This document shows positions 37,284-44,916 of a DNA stretch of 64,000 nt, one piece after another; the stretch's first letter is position 1, and every line of letters starts with the position of its first letter. The notes under the pieces were generated by a model. It saw nothing but the letters and a program-made list of their open reading frames with translations. It was not told where the DNA came from and ran no database searches. The stretch is from JBLMXQ01 sp050257855 (GTDB lineage: Bacteria > Acidobacteriota > Vicinamibacteria > Vicinamibacterales > CAVVIG01): contig JBLMXQ010000080.1 in the NCBI GenBank assembly GCA_050257855.1, positions 1 to 64,000 on the forward strand, written 5' to 3'. A program made the translations under genes and the position numbers.

Positions 37284-39041
37284 ATGGTTCCGCGATACTC
37301 CACGACGCTCATCGTCTATGCGGTGCTGACCGTCGCGGTCACGTCGGCACAGTCGGGCGCTCCCGCGCAGCAGCCCTCGCGTGACACGCCGGCACAGCAA
37401 CAGGCGACACCGCCGCCCAGCGGGGCCATCTCGGGGCGCGTCCTGACGGCCGACACCGGCCGTCCGGTCAAGCGCGCGCGGGTGTTCGTCACCTCCCCTG
37501 CGCTGCAGGAAGGCCGCGCCGCGATGACCGACGACAGCGGCGCATTCGAGCTGACCGGGCTCCCGGCCGGCCGCTATTCCGTCACGGCGGCGAAGACCGG
37601 ATTCATCACGCTCTCGTACGGGCAGCGCCGCCCGCTGCAGCCCGGGACGCCGCTGCAGCTCGACGACCACCAGCAGATCAAGGGCCTCGACTTCCGCCTC
37701 CCGCGCGGCGGCGTCATTTCCGGCCACGTGTTCGACGAAGACGGCGAGCCGATGCCGGGCGCGTTCGTGCGCGTGCTGCGGTACGAGTACCTCCAGGGCG
37801 ATCGCCGGCTCGTGCCGGCAGGCGGCGGGCAGACCGACGACCGCGGGGCGTACCGCGTGTGGGGTCTGAATCCCGGCGAGTACTACGTGAACGTCACCGT
37901 GCGGACCTTCGGCGGCGGCCGGTTCGCCTTCGGGTTCGGCCGTGGAGGCTTCGGACCGGGCGGCGGGCCGGCGGCCGCCGGGCCGGACGACGAGGAACTC
38001 GGGTACGCGCCGACCTACTTTCCGGGCGTGAGCTCGCCCGGCGACGCGCGCGCGATCCCGCTCGACGTCAGCCAGGAAGTCGACAACATCGATTTCGGAA
38101 TCCAGCTGGTGCACACCGCCCGCATCAGCGGCGTCGTCGACAATCCCGATGGAACGGCCACGTCGAGCGGCAACATCATGCTGATGCCGGACAACGGCGC
38201 GGCCGCGGTCCGCGGGCGCGGCCAGATCGGCATGATGTACGGCGCGCGCATCCAGTGGGACGGCACGTTCGTCGTGGTCAACGTACCGCCGGGCCGTTAC
38301 ACGCTGCGGGCCCGCGGCAACGACACGGACCCGCCGCAGTGGGCGGAGCAGCCGATCTCAATCAACGGCGTCGACGTCTCGGGCGTGACCGTCATCCTGC
38401 AGCCCGGCGCAACGGTCAGCGGATCGGTGGCCTTCCAGGCGACCGGGGCGCAGTCCTCCGCGGACCCGACCCAGGTCCGCATCGTGGCGGCGTCGGTCGG
38501 CCAGGACGCGATCGGCCCGATTGCGAGCGCGCGCGCGGACAAAGACGGTCGCTTCACGCTCGACGGCGTCCCGGCCGGTATGCACCTGCTGCGCGCGAAC
38601 GGCGTCCCGCGCGGCTGGATGCTGAAGTCGGTGATGGCCGGCGGGCAGGAGATCGTCGACTCGCCGATCGAGCTGCGCGCCGGACAGAAGCTCAGCGGTG
38701 TCACGTTCGTGTTCACCGATCGCCTGACTCAGGTCTCCGGAACGGTGGCGACGACCACGGGCACGCCGGTCACCGATGTGACCGTGCTGGCCTTCCCCAC
38801 CGACACGTCGCTCTGGCGGCCGCAGTCGCGCCAGATCATGACGGCGCGGCCGGACCAGAACGGGATGTTCCAGCTGCGCGGGCTGCCGCCGGGCGAGTAC
38901 TACCTCGTGCCGATCGATCCGAGCGAGCCGGGCGAGTGGTTCGAGCCGGCGTTCCTGCAGCAGCACCAGACGGACGCCGTCCGCTTCACGCTCGGCGAGG
39001 GCGAGACCCGTACGCAGGATCTGAGGGTTTCGGGGCAGTGA
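37284..39041 (+). CDS. secreted protein with carboxypeptidase-regulatory-like repeats
   Basis: 585 residues. Signal peptide MVPRYSTTLIVYAVLTVAVTSAQ, then a low-complexity Gln/Pro stretch and repeated CarboxypepD_reg beta-sandwich units, each with the pattern 'G.V....G.P...A.V......G...T.D.G.F.l..LpaG.Y': ISGRVLTADTGRPVKRARV, ISGHVFDEDGEPMPGAFVR, ISGVVDNPDGTATSSGNIM, VSGSVAFQAT and VSGTVATTTGTPVTDVTV. No enzymatic domain is visible, so it is probably a surface or periplasmic adhesion/scaffold protein. GAGAGAGGGAAGC precedes ATG 37284. It separates prmA from rsmE. Confidence 0.85.
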   Translation: MVPRYSTTLIVYAVLTVAVTSAQSGAPAQQPSRDTPAQQQATPPPSGAISGRVLTADTGRPVKRARVFVTSPALQEGRAAMTDDSGAFELTGLPAGRYSVTAAKTGFITLSYGQRRPLQPGTPLQLDDHQQIKGLDFRLPRGGVISGHVFDEDGEPMPGAFVRVLRYEYLQGDRRLVPAGGGQTDDRGAYRVWGLNPGEYYVNVTVRTFGGGRFAFGFGRGGFGPGGGPAAAGPDDEELGYAPTYFPGVSSPGDARAIPLDVSQEVDNIDFGIQLVHTARISGVVDNPDGTATSSGNIMLMPDNGAAAVRGRGQIGMMYGARIQWDGTFVVVNVPPGRYTLRARGNDTDPPQWAEQPISINGVDVSGVTVILQPGATVSGSVAFQATGAQSSADPTQVRIVAASVGQDAIGPIASARADKDGRFTLDGVPAGMHLLRANGVPRGWMLKSVMAGGQEIVDSPIELRAGQKLSGVTFVFTDRLTQVSGTVATTTGTPVTDVTVLAFPTDTSLWRPQSRQIMTARPDQNGMFQLRGLPPGEYYLVPIDPSEPGEWFEPAFLQQHQTDAVRFTLGEGETRTQDLRVSGQ

Positions 39042-39089
39042 GCAGCCTGAGGGTTCCAGGGGGTCTCCAGGTTCAGGGGGTTCTAGGGT

Positions 39090-39824
39090 TCAGTCCTCCC
39101 AGAGGAACTGCAGCACGCTGATGGCGGCAATGGGCGCGGCGTCGGCGCGCAGCGTGCGATGGCCGAGCGTCAGCAGGCGCGCGCCGCGGGCGCGCGCGGC
39201 GGCGCATTCCTCGTCGGTCCATCCGCCTTCGGGGCCCACCAGGATCGCGGCGTCGCCCGGCGGCGCGGCCCCGCGCAGCACCGACATCGGTTCGGACGCG
39301 CTGGCGCCCGGCTCGACGAGCATCGCGAGGAGCTCGGGAGGGGGCTCGTCGAGATAGCTCTCGAGCGTGAGAGGGAGCCGGATCTCGGGCACGACGGCCC
39401 GCTTCGACTGCTTGACCGAGGCCAGCGCCACGCGGCGCCAGCGATCGACGCGCGCCGCGCGCAGCAGCGCCGCAACGGTCACTTCGGTCCGCCGCGTCAC
39501 GATCGGCTGGACCGCCGCAACGCCCAGCATGACGGCGTCGCGGACGACCTCGTCCATCCTGTCGCCCTTGAGCACCGCCTGCGCGAGCGTCAGGGCCACG
39601 GGCGACTCGCGCGCGGGCTCGATGCGCGAGACGATCTGCACGCGGGCATCCCGGCGCTCGACCGACTCCACGCGCGCGAGGAACTCGTGCCCCCGGCCGT
39701 CGAAGACCGCCACCGTGTCGCCGACGCCGAGCCGCAGCACGCGCGTGAGATGCTCCGCCTCGTCGCGCGGCAGCATCACGCGGTCGTCGCCGGGATCCAG
39801 GGCCGGCGCGAAGAACCGATGCAT
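39090..39824 (-). CDS. rsmE: 16S rRNA (uracil-1498-N3)-methyltransferase
   Basis: 244 residues of the SPOUT superfamily. N-terminal PUA-like domain MHRFFAPALDPGDDRVMLPRDEAEHLTRVLRLGVGDTVAVFDGRG; the knotted SAM domain has LAQAVLKGDRMDEVVRDAVMLGV, ILVGPEGGWTDEE and LGHRTLRADAAPIAAI. It methylates U1498 of 16S rRNA. A TATAAT box ends 8 bases before its ATG. In many genomes rsmE follows dnaJ-prmA; here it is close but inverted behind a secreted-protein gene. Confidence 0.96.
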   Translation of the reverse strand: MHRFFAPALDPGDDRVMLPRDEAEHLTRVLRLGVGDTVAVFDGRGHEFLARVESVERRDARVQIVSRIEPARESPVALTLAQAVLKGDRMDEVVRDAVMLGVAAVQPIVTRRTEVTVAALLRAARVDRWRRVALASVKQSKRAVVPEIRLPLTLESYLDEPPPELLAMLVEPGASASEPMSVLRGAAPPGDAAILVGPEGGWTDEECAAARARGARLLTLGHRTLRADAAPIAAISVLQFLWED

Positions 39825-39832
39825 CGCGGGGG

Positions 39833-39838
39833 ATTATA
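39833..39838 (-). promoter_or_regulatory. TATAAT -10 box of rsmE
   Basis: Minus-strand TATAAT ends 8 bases upstream of ATG 39824 (spacer CCCCCGCG), so the transcript would start at or next to the start codon. Confidence 0.5.
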
Positions 39839-39936
39839 CGAGACGGGTGCGGCTCCACTCCGTCCTGCAGATGGTCTTGCGTGTCGGCGAGCGAAGATTT
39901 CGCCACGCACCAGGCGCCCGCCGCAGGCCCGGGTGC

Positions 39937-39942
39937 TATACT
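39937..39942 (+). promoter_or_regulatory. extended -10 box (TGCTATACT) of the Ser/Thr kinase gene
   Basis: TATACT preceded by TG-C ends 7 bases before GTG 39950. This suggests a leaderless mRNA and fixes the start of the kinase gene. Confidence 0.5.
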
Positions 39943-39949
39943 GCGCCCG

Positions 39950-40933
39950 GTGTTCTTCCGCGGACAAATCATCGGGAAGTACAAGATCCTCCAGACGATC
40001 GGCAGCGGAGGCTTTGGCACCGTCTACCTCGCTGAGGACACGTGGATCGACAAGAAGGTCGCCCTCAAGGTCCCGCACAAACAGGGCGTCGACTTCGGCG
40101 AGCTGCTGCGCGAGCCGCGCCTGCTCGCCACGCTCAACCATCCGAACATCGTCACGATCCTGACGGCGGAAAAGCAGGAGAACGTCTTCTTCATCGTGAT
40201 GGAGTTCGTTCCCGGCGAGACGCTGGAAGCCATCATCGCGCGTGAAGGCGCGCTCGACGTCGCGCGCGCGCTCGACTACACCTGCCAGATCGCCAACGCC
40301 GTCGACCACGCGCACCGGCACGGCGTGCTGCACCGCGACCTGCGCCCCTCGAACGTCCTCGTCACCGACCGCGGCCTGATCAAGGTCGCCGATTTCGGGA
40401 CCTCGCGGTTCCTCGAGATCGCCGCCCACGGCACGACGGTGATCGGCAGCCCGCCCTACATGGCGCCCGAGCAGTTCCAGGGCAAGGCGGTGTTCGCCTC
40501 CGACGTCTACTCGCTCGGCATCACGATGTACCAGATGCTGACCGGCACGCTGCCGTACGACACGCCGACGCCCGCCGACCTCGATCGCCTCAGGCGCGGC
40601 GAGCTCACCACCGGCCCGCGCATCCGGAATCCCAGGGTCCCCCAGGCGATCAACGACATCGTCCTGAAGGCGATGGCGGCCGACATCCCCGCGCGGTACC
40701 AGCGCGCGAGCGAGCTGCTCGACGACGTGCTGGCCGCGCGGAGCCGGCGCACGCCTCGCCCGACGCCGGGCGCCGATGCGTTCGTGCCCTCCGCCGCGAC
40801 CTTCGACGACGTGCAGGAGATCCAGGTGAGGCTGAGAGCGCGCGAGGCTCCGCACCCGCGCTTCTGCTGGCACTGCCGCAAGCCGCTGCATGCGCGGTCC
40901 GATCGATGCCCGTTCTGCGGCGAGGCCCAATAG
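39950..40933 (+). CDS. Hanks-type Ser/Thr protein kinase with a C-terminal zinc ribbon
   Basis: About 327 residues. GTG 39950 lies just behind TATACT and begins VFFRGQIIGKYKILQTIGSGGFGTVYLAED. All catalytic elements are present: GSGGFG loop, VALK lysine, HRDLRPSNVL catalytic loop, DFGTSR, and MAPEQ. After about residue 275 a linker leads to a zinc-ribbon-like tail, CWHCRKPLHARSDRCPFCGE, with two Cys pairs. There is no membrane segment, unlike PknB-type kinases, so it should be cytosolic. Targets are unknown. Unlike the pseudokinase at 19.5-21.3 kb, this one should be active. Confidence 0.92.
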   Translation: MFFRGQIIGKYKILQTIGSGGFGTVYLAEDTWIDKKVALKVPHKQGVDFGELLREPRLLATLNHPNIVTILTAEKQENVFFIVMEFVPGETLEAIIAREGALDVARALDYTCQIANAVDHAHRHGVLHRDLRPSNVLVTDRGLIKVADFGTSRFLEIAAHGTTVIGSPPYMAPEQFQGKAVFASDVYSLGITMYQMLTGTLPYDTPTPADLDRLRRGELTTGPRIRNPRVPQAINDIVLKAMAADIPARYQRASELLDDVLAARSRRTPRPTPGADAFVPSAATFDDVQEIQVRLRAREAPHPRFCWHCRKPLHARSDRCPFCGEAQ

Positions 40934-41103
40934 AGGAATCCGAAGCCTGTCCGCTTCGTCGCCGGGAGCCGGACGACTCCACTCACCGGCGCGAAAATCG
41001 GTCTGGACCGTCGACGCATCCAGCGACCGCACCGCTCCCGGTTCCCCGATTACGGGGTACCCAGTCGGCAAATGCGCTAGAATTTTCCTGAGGAGTGACG
41101 CGC

Positions 41104-42078
41104 ATGGCATTTCCAGGAACCGGCAAGGTCTGGATGAACGGATCGCTCGTCGACTGGGCGGACGCGAAGATCCACATCGCGTCGCACGTCGTGCACTACG
41201 GCACCGGCGTGTTCGAGGGCGCCCGCTGCTACGCGACGCCCAAGGGCTCGGCGTGCTTCCGCCTCGACGCGCACATGCGCCGGCTGCAGCGCTCCGCCAG
41301 GATCTACCGCATGGAGTACCCGCTGGATCTGGCCGGGTGGCAGCGCGCCGTCCTCGACACGATCCGCGCCAACGACATGAAGGCGTGCTACATCCGGCCG
41401 ATCATCTATCGCGGCTACTCGGCGCTCGGGGTCAACCCGTTCCCCAATCCGGTCGACGCCGCGATCCTGCTCTGGGAGTGGGGCGCGTACCTCGGCAAGG
41501 ACGCGCTCGAGGAGGGCGTCGACGTGAAGGTCAGCACGTGGGCGCGGATGGCGCCGAACACGCTGCCGGCGCTCGCCAAGAGCTCCGCCAACTATGCGAA
41601 CTCGGCGCTGATCAAGATGGAAGCGGTTGTCGAAGGCTTCTCGGAAGGACTCGCCCTCGACGTGTTCGGCAATCTCAGCGAGGGCAGCGGCCAGAACGTC
41701 TTCGTCGTCCGCGACGGTGCCATCTATACGCCGCCGCTCGGGTCGTCGATTCTGGGCGGCATCACGCGCGACAGCATCATGACGCTGGCCCGCGAGCTCG
41801 GATACAGCGTCGCCGAGGCGACGCTGCCGCGCGAGATCCTCTACATCGCCGACGAGGTCTTCGTTGCCGGCACGGCCGTCGAGGTGACCCCCGTCCGGTC
41901 GGTCGACAAGATCCAGGTTGGCAACGGCAAGCGCGGCCCGATCACCGAGGCGCTCCAGCGCGCCTTCTTCGACGTCATCAACGGCGTCGTCCCCGACCGG
42001 CACGGCTGGCTCACCTACCTCCCGGAGGCCCCAGGCGCCCGCGAAACCGCCAGCGCGGCGGCAGCCATCAAGAACTGA
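41104..42078 (+). CDS. ilvE: branched-chain amino acid aminotransferase
   Basis: 324 residues, fold-type IV PLP enzyme for the last step of Leu, Ile and Val synthesis. Landmarks: VHYGTGVFEGARCYATPKG, YIRPIIYRGYSALGVNP, Schiff-base Lys in PALAKSSANYANSALIKMEA, GFSEGLALDVFGNLSEGSGQNVFVV, and FVAGTAVEVTPVRSVD. GAGGAG (41090-41095) lies 8 bases before ATG 41104; an upstream GTG overlaps this site and is less likely. TAGAAT (41078-41083) is a candidate -10. The 170-bp gap before it holds no other gene. Confidence 0.95.
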   Translation: MAFPGTGKVWMNGSLVDWADAKIHIASHVVHYGTGVFEGARCYATPKGSACFRLDAHMRRLQRSARIYRMEYPLDLAGWQRAVLDTIRANDMKACYIRPIIYRGYSALGVNPFPNPVDAAILLWEWGAYLGKDALEEGVDVKVSTWARMAPNTLPALAKSSANYANSALIKMEAVVEGFSEGLALDVFGNLSEGSGQNVFVVRDGAIYTPPLGSSILGGITRDSIMTLARELGYSVAEATLPREILYIADEVFVAGTAVEVTPVRSVDKIQVGNGKRGPITEALQRAFFDVINGVVPDRHGWLTYLPEAPGARETASAAAAIKN

Positions 42079-42104
42079 GAGCTCGCAGCCGATAAGAGTA
42101 CCGG

Positions 42105-42190
42105 GCCGCTGACAGCCGGCAGCTGACAGCTGACAGCCGACAGCTGACAGCCAACAGCCGAGCCGACAGCCGAAAACCGAGAGCCGAGAG
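42105..42190. repeat. degenerate short tandem repeat (CTGACAGC / CCGACAGC)
   Basis: About ten degenerate copies of a 7-8-base unit (cgctgacagccggcagctga, cagctgacagccgacagctg, then drifting to gccgaaaaccgagagccgag) fill the gap between ilvE and pilT. The palindromic core CAGCTG recurs. The gap has no other feature except GAAGAG before pilT. Confidence 0.75.
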
Positions 42191-42199
42191 CTTGAAGAG

Positions 42200-43348
42200 A
42201 TGCACGTCAACGATCTCCTGAAGATCGCCGTCGAGGCAGGCGCGTCCGACCTGCACCTCAAGGTCGGCAGCTGCGCGATGATGCGCGTCCGCGGCAGCCT
42301 CCTGCCGGCGACGACCGAGAAGCGCCTCGACCACGAGGATCTGGTCTCCATGAGCGCGGCCGTGATGTCGACCTCGCAGCGCCAGCGGTTCAAGGACGCC
42401 CAGGAAGTGGACCTCGCCTACAGCGTCGCCGGCCTCGGCCGGTTCCGCTGCAACGTGTTCCAGCAGCGCGGCACCGTGGGGCTCGTGCTGCGCGTCATCC
42501 CGATGCAGGTCCGGACCATCGATGAACTCGGGCTGCCGCCCGTGCTGAAGACGATCGCCGACGAAGAGCGCGGGCTCGTCCTCGTCACCGGCACGACCGG
42601 CAGCGGCAAGAGCACGACCCTCGCCGCGATGGTCGACCACATCAACCGCACGCGCTGCACGCACGTGATGACGGTCGAGGACCCGATCGAGTTCCTGCAC
42701 CGCGATCAGAAGTCGATCGTCAACCAGCGCGAGGTGTCGGTCGACACCCGCTCGTTTGCGCAGGCCCTGCGCAGCGCGCTGCGACAGGACCCGGACGTCA
42801 TCCTGGTGGGCGAGATGCGCGACTTCGAGACGATCGAGACCGGCCTCCTCGCGGCCGAGACCGGCCACCTCGTCTTCTCCACCCTGCACACGCTCGACGC
42901 CGCCGAGACGGTCAACCGCATCATCGCCGTCTTCCCGCCGCACCAGCAGAAGCAGGTCCGCCTGCAGCTGGCGAGCGTGCTGAAGGCGGTCATCTCGATG
43001 CGGCTCATGCCCAGGGCGGACGGGGACGGCCGGGCGCCCGCCGTCGAGGTGATGATCAGCACGCCGTTCATCCGCGACTGCATCGTCGACAAGGAGAAGA
43101 CGCACCTCATCCCGGGCGCCATCGCGGCCGGCACTTCGCAGTACGGCATGCAGACGTTCGATCAGTCGATCTTCGGCCTGTTCCAGCAGAAGCTCGTGTC
43201 GTACGAAGAAGCGCTCCGCTGGGCGAGCAACGTGGACGAGTTCAAGCTGAAGGTCCAGGGCATTCACACCACCGCCGACATCAGCCGTGAGCAGATGACC
43301 CGGACGGTCGTCGGCAACCAGCCGGAGATCACCCGCTTCCGGTCGTGA
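42200..43348 (+). CDS. pilT: type IV pilus retraction ATPase PilT
   Basis: 382 residues, hexameric secretion ATPase that powers pilus retraction and twitching. N-terminal LLKIAVEAGASDLHLKVGS; Walker A GTTGSGKST; Asp box TVEDPIEFLHRDQKSIVNQREVSVDT; Walker B VILVGEMRDFETIETGLLAAETGHLVFSTLHT; then RIIAVFPPHQQKQVRLQLASVLKAVISMRLMP. The C-terminal region fits PilT/PilU; PilU cannot be ruled out. GAAGAG precedes ATG 42200. It overlaps recX by 4 bases. No other pil genes are in the window; comEC at 12-15 kb would be a partner in DNA uptake. Confidence 0.93.
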   Translation: MHVNDLLKIAVEAGASDLHLKVGSCAMMRVRGSLLPATTEKRLDHEDLVSMSAAVMSTSQRQRFKDAQEVDLAYSVAGLGRFRCNVFQQRGTVGLVLRVIPMQVRTIDELGLPPVLKTIADEERGLVLVTGTTGSGKSTTLAAMVDHINRTRCTHVMTVEDPIEFLHRDQKSIVNQREVSVDTRSFAQALRSALRQDPDVILVGEMRDFETIETGLLAAETGHLVFSTLHTLDAAETVNRIIAVFPPHQQKQVRLQLASVLKAVISMRLMPRADGDGRAPAVEVMISTPFIRDCIVDKEKTHLIPGAIAAGTSQYGMQTFDQSIFGLFQQKLVSYEEALRWASNVDEFKLKVQGIHTTADISREQMTRTVVGNQPEITRFRS

Positions 43349-43803
43349 ACCGAGCCTATCTCGACGCGCTGAAGATGCTGGGACGCCGCGAGCTGTCGGA
43401 GCGGCAGCTGCGCGAGCGCCTGGCCCGGAAGGAACACGCCCCCGAGGACGTCGACGCGGCCGTCGATCGCCTGCGCGCGGAGCGCGCCCTCGACGACAAC
43501 CGCGTCGCCGAGGCAATCGCGCGCACCGAGGCCACCGTCAGACGGCGGGGCCGTCTCCGGGCCGTCCGACAGATCGAGAGCGCCGGCATCGACCGCGACA
43601 CCGCCCGCCGGGCGGCCGACGGAATCTTCGAGTCGGTCGATGCGTCGGCCCTCCTCGAGGCGGCGCTCGCCAAGCGGCTGCGCGGCCGCGAGGCGATCGC
43701 CGACGACCGCGAGTTCCAGCGCCTCTACCGCTATCTCGTCGGCCAGGGCTTCGAGTCCGACCAGGTCGTCCGCGCGCTGAAGTCCCGCCGCTCCCGCGGC
43801 TGA
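43345..43803 (+). CDS. recX: regulatory protein RecX
   Basis: 152 residues. RecX binds RecA filaments and limits RecA activity. Family pattern: ALKMLGRRELSERQLRERLARKEHAPEDVDAAVDRLRAERALDDNRVAEAIARTEA, then GRLRAVRQIESAGIDRDTARRAADGIF and a third three-helix repeat ending YLVGQGFESDQVVRALK. GTG 43345 overlaps the pilT stop (GTGA). Its 3' end overlaps the convergent beta-lactamase-like gene by about 73 bp. Confidence 0.9.
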   Translation: MNRAYLDALKMLGRRELSERQLRERLARKEHAPEDVDAAVDRLRAERALDDNRVAEAIARTEATVRRRGRLRAVRQIESAGIDRDTARRAADGIFESVDASALLEAALAKRLRGREAIADDREFQRLYRYLVGQGFESDQVVRALKSRRSRG

Positions 43804-44804
43804 CTCCACGCGTCGTACGCGGCCCGCGCGGCGCGGGCGATCGCCCCCTCACGAACCTCCCCGCTCCTGGCCGAATTTCTCACGAAGATCGCCAGCGCCA
43901 CGTGCGTGCCGTCGGGCAGCTCGACGATCCCGACGTCGTTCGTCGCGGGCGTGAGCCCCTCGTACGTGCCCGAGGTCCCCGGACGATGGTAGACCAGCGT
44001 GCCGGACGGCAGGCCACCCTTGATCCGGTGCGCCGCCGGCAGCGTCCGCTTCAGCATGTCGAGGAGCAGCAAGGTGCTGTCCTTCCCGAGCGCCTCGCCG
44101 CGGTACACGCGAACGAGCAGCCGCGCCATCGCCTCCGGCGTCGCCGTGTTCGGCCGCAGGCTGGCGAACGCACGAGAGGCCGCCGTGCGCCGTTCGGGCG
44201 CCACGGCCGATGCGAGCGCCTCGAAGTGCGCGAGCGACCATTCGCCGCGCGGGCCGAGCGCCTCGACGCCGGCGAACGACTGCCACAGCCCGAGTTCGTC
44301 GACGCTGACGTCGACGTCGGGCACGCCGAGCTGCCGCATGCGCGCGGCCACCGCACCGGGGCCGCCGACGAACGCCACGAGGCGATCGCATGCGGTGTTG
44401 TCGCTCTGGACGACCATCGCTTCGAGCAGCTCGCGCGCGGTCATCGTCATGCCGCCGCGCGGATGCCGTTCGGCGATCGGACTGAGACCGGGACGCAGAT
44501 CCGATTCGGCAATCGTGAGCCGCGTGTCGAGCGAGAGCCCGCCGCGATCGGCCTTGTCGAGCAGCGCGAGCGCGATCGGCAGCTTGAACACGCTCATCAT
44601 CTGAAAGCGCTCGCCGCCGCGCCTCGCGACGGTCGCGCCCGTCTCGAGATGGATCGCCGCGAACCCGAGATCCCCGCCGGATTGCCGCTCGACTGCCGCG
44701 AGCTGGCGCTCGAGCCGCGATTCGGCCCCCGGCGTCGCCGTCGCGTGCGCGGCCAACCAGACCGATACGGCCGCCGCGACCGTTACGCTCGCCGCTCTGA
44801 CCAT
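43731..44804 (-). CDS. class A beta-lactamase-like serine hydrolase with a degenerate KTG box
   Basis: 357 residues. Signal peptide MVRAASVTVAAAVSVWLAAHATA. Active-site elements: SVFK (Ser71, Lys74), SDN (134-136), a Glu at about 170 in VDELGLWQSF that may be the deacylating residue, and HRPGTSG where class A enzymes have KTG(T/S)G (Arg274-Pro275). The overall layout (SLDTRLTIAESDLRPGLSPI, LLEAMVVQSDNTACDRLV) is that of extended-spectrum subclass A2-like enzymes, but the altered box makes substrate and activity uncertain. GGGGAG precedes ATG 44804. The last 25 residues are antisense to recX. Confidence 0.85.
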   Translation of the reverse strand: MVRAASVTVAAAVSVWLAAHATATPGAESRLERQLAAVERQSGGDLGFAAIHLETGATVARRGGERFQMMSVFKLPIALALLDKADRGGLSLDTRLTIAESDLRPGLSPIAERHPRGGMTMTARELLEAMVVQSDNTACDRLVAFVGGPGAVAARMRQLGVPDVDVSVDELGLWQSFAGVEALGPRGEWSLAHFEALASAVAPERRTAASRAFASLRPNTATPEAMARLLVRVYRGEALGKDSTLLLLDMLKRTLPAAHRIKGGLPSGTLVYHRPGTSGTYEGLTPATNDVGIVELPDGTHVALAIFVRNSARSGEVREGAIARAARAAYDAWSQPRERRDFSARTTWSDSKPWPTR

Positions 44805-44900
44805 CGATCTCCCCTCATCTCTTGGAGCCATGGCTCCCCTGCCTCCCCTGCCTCCCTGTGAAGTCCAATCTTCCAGAGATGTTGTCCTCTGCGCGTCGTA

Positions 44901-44906
44901 TACAAT
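44901..44906 (+). promoter_or_regulatory. TACAAT -10 box of the quinoprotein gene
   Basis: TACAAT (or TATACA at 44899-44904) ends 10-12 bases before GTG 44917, giving a very short 5' leader without a Shine-Dalgarno sequence. Confidence 0.4.
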
Positions 44907-44916
44907 CCGACACGTC

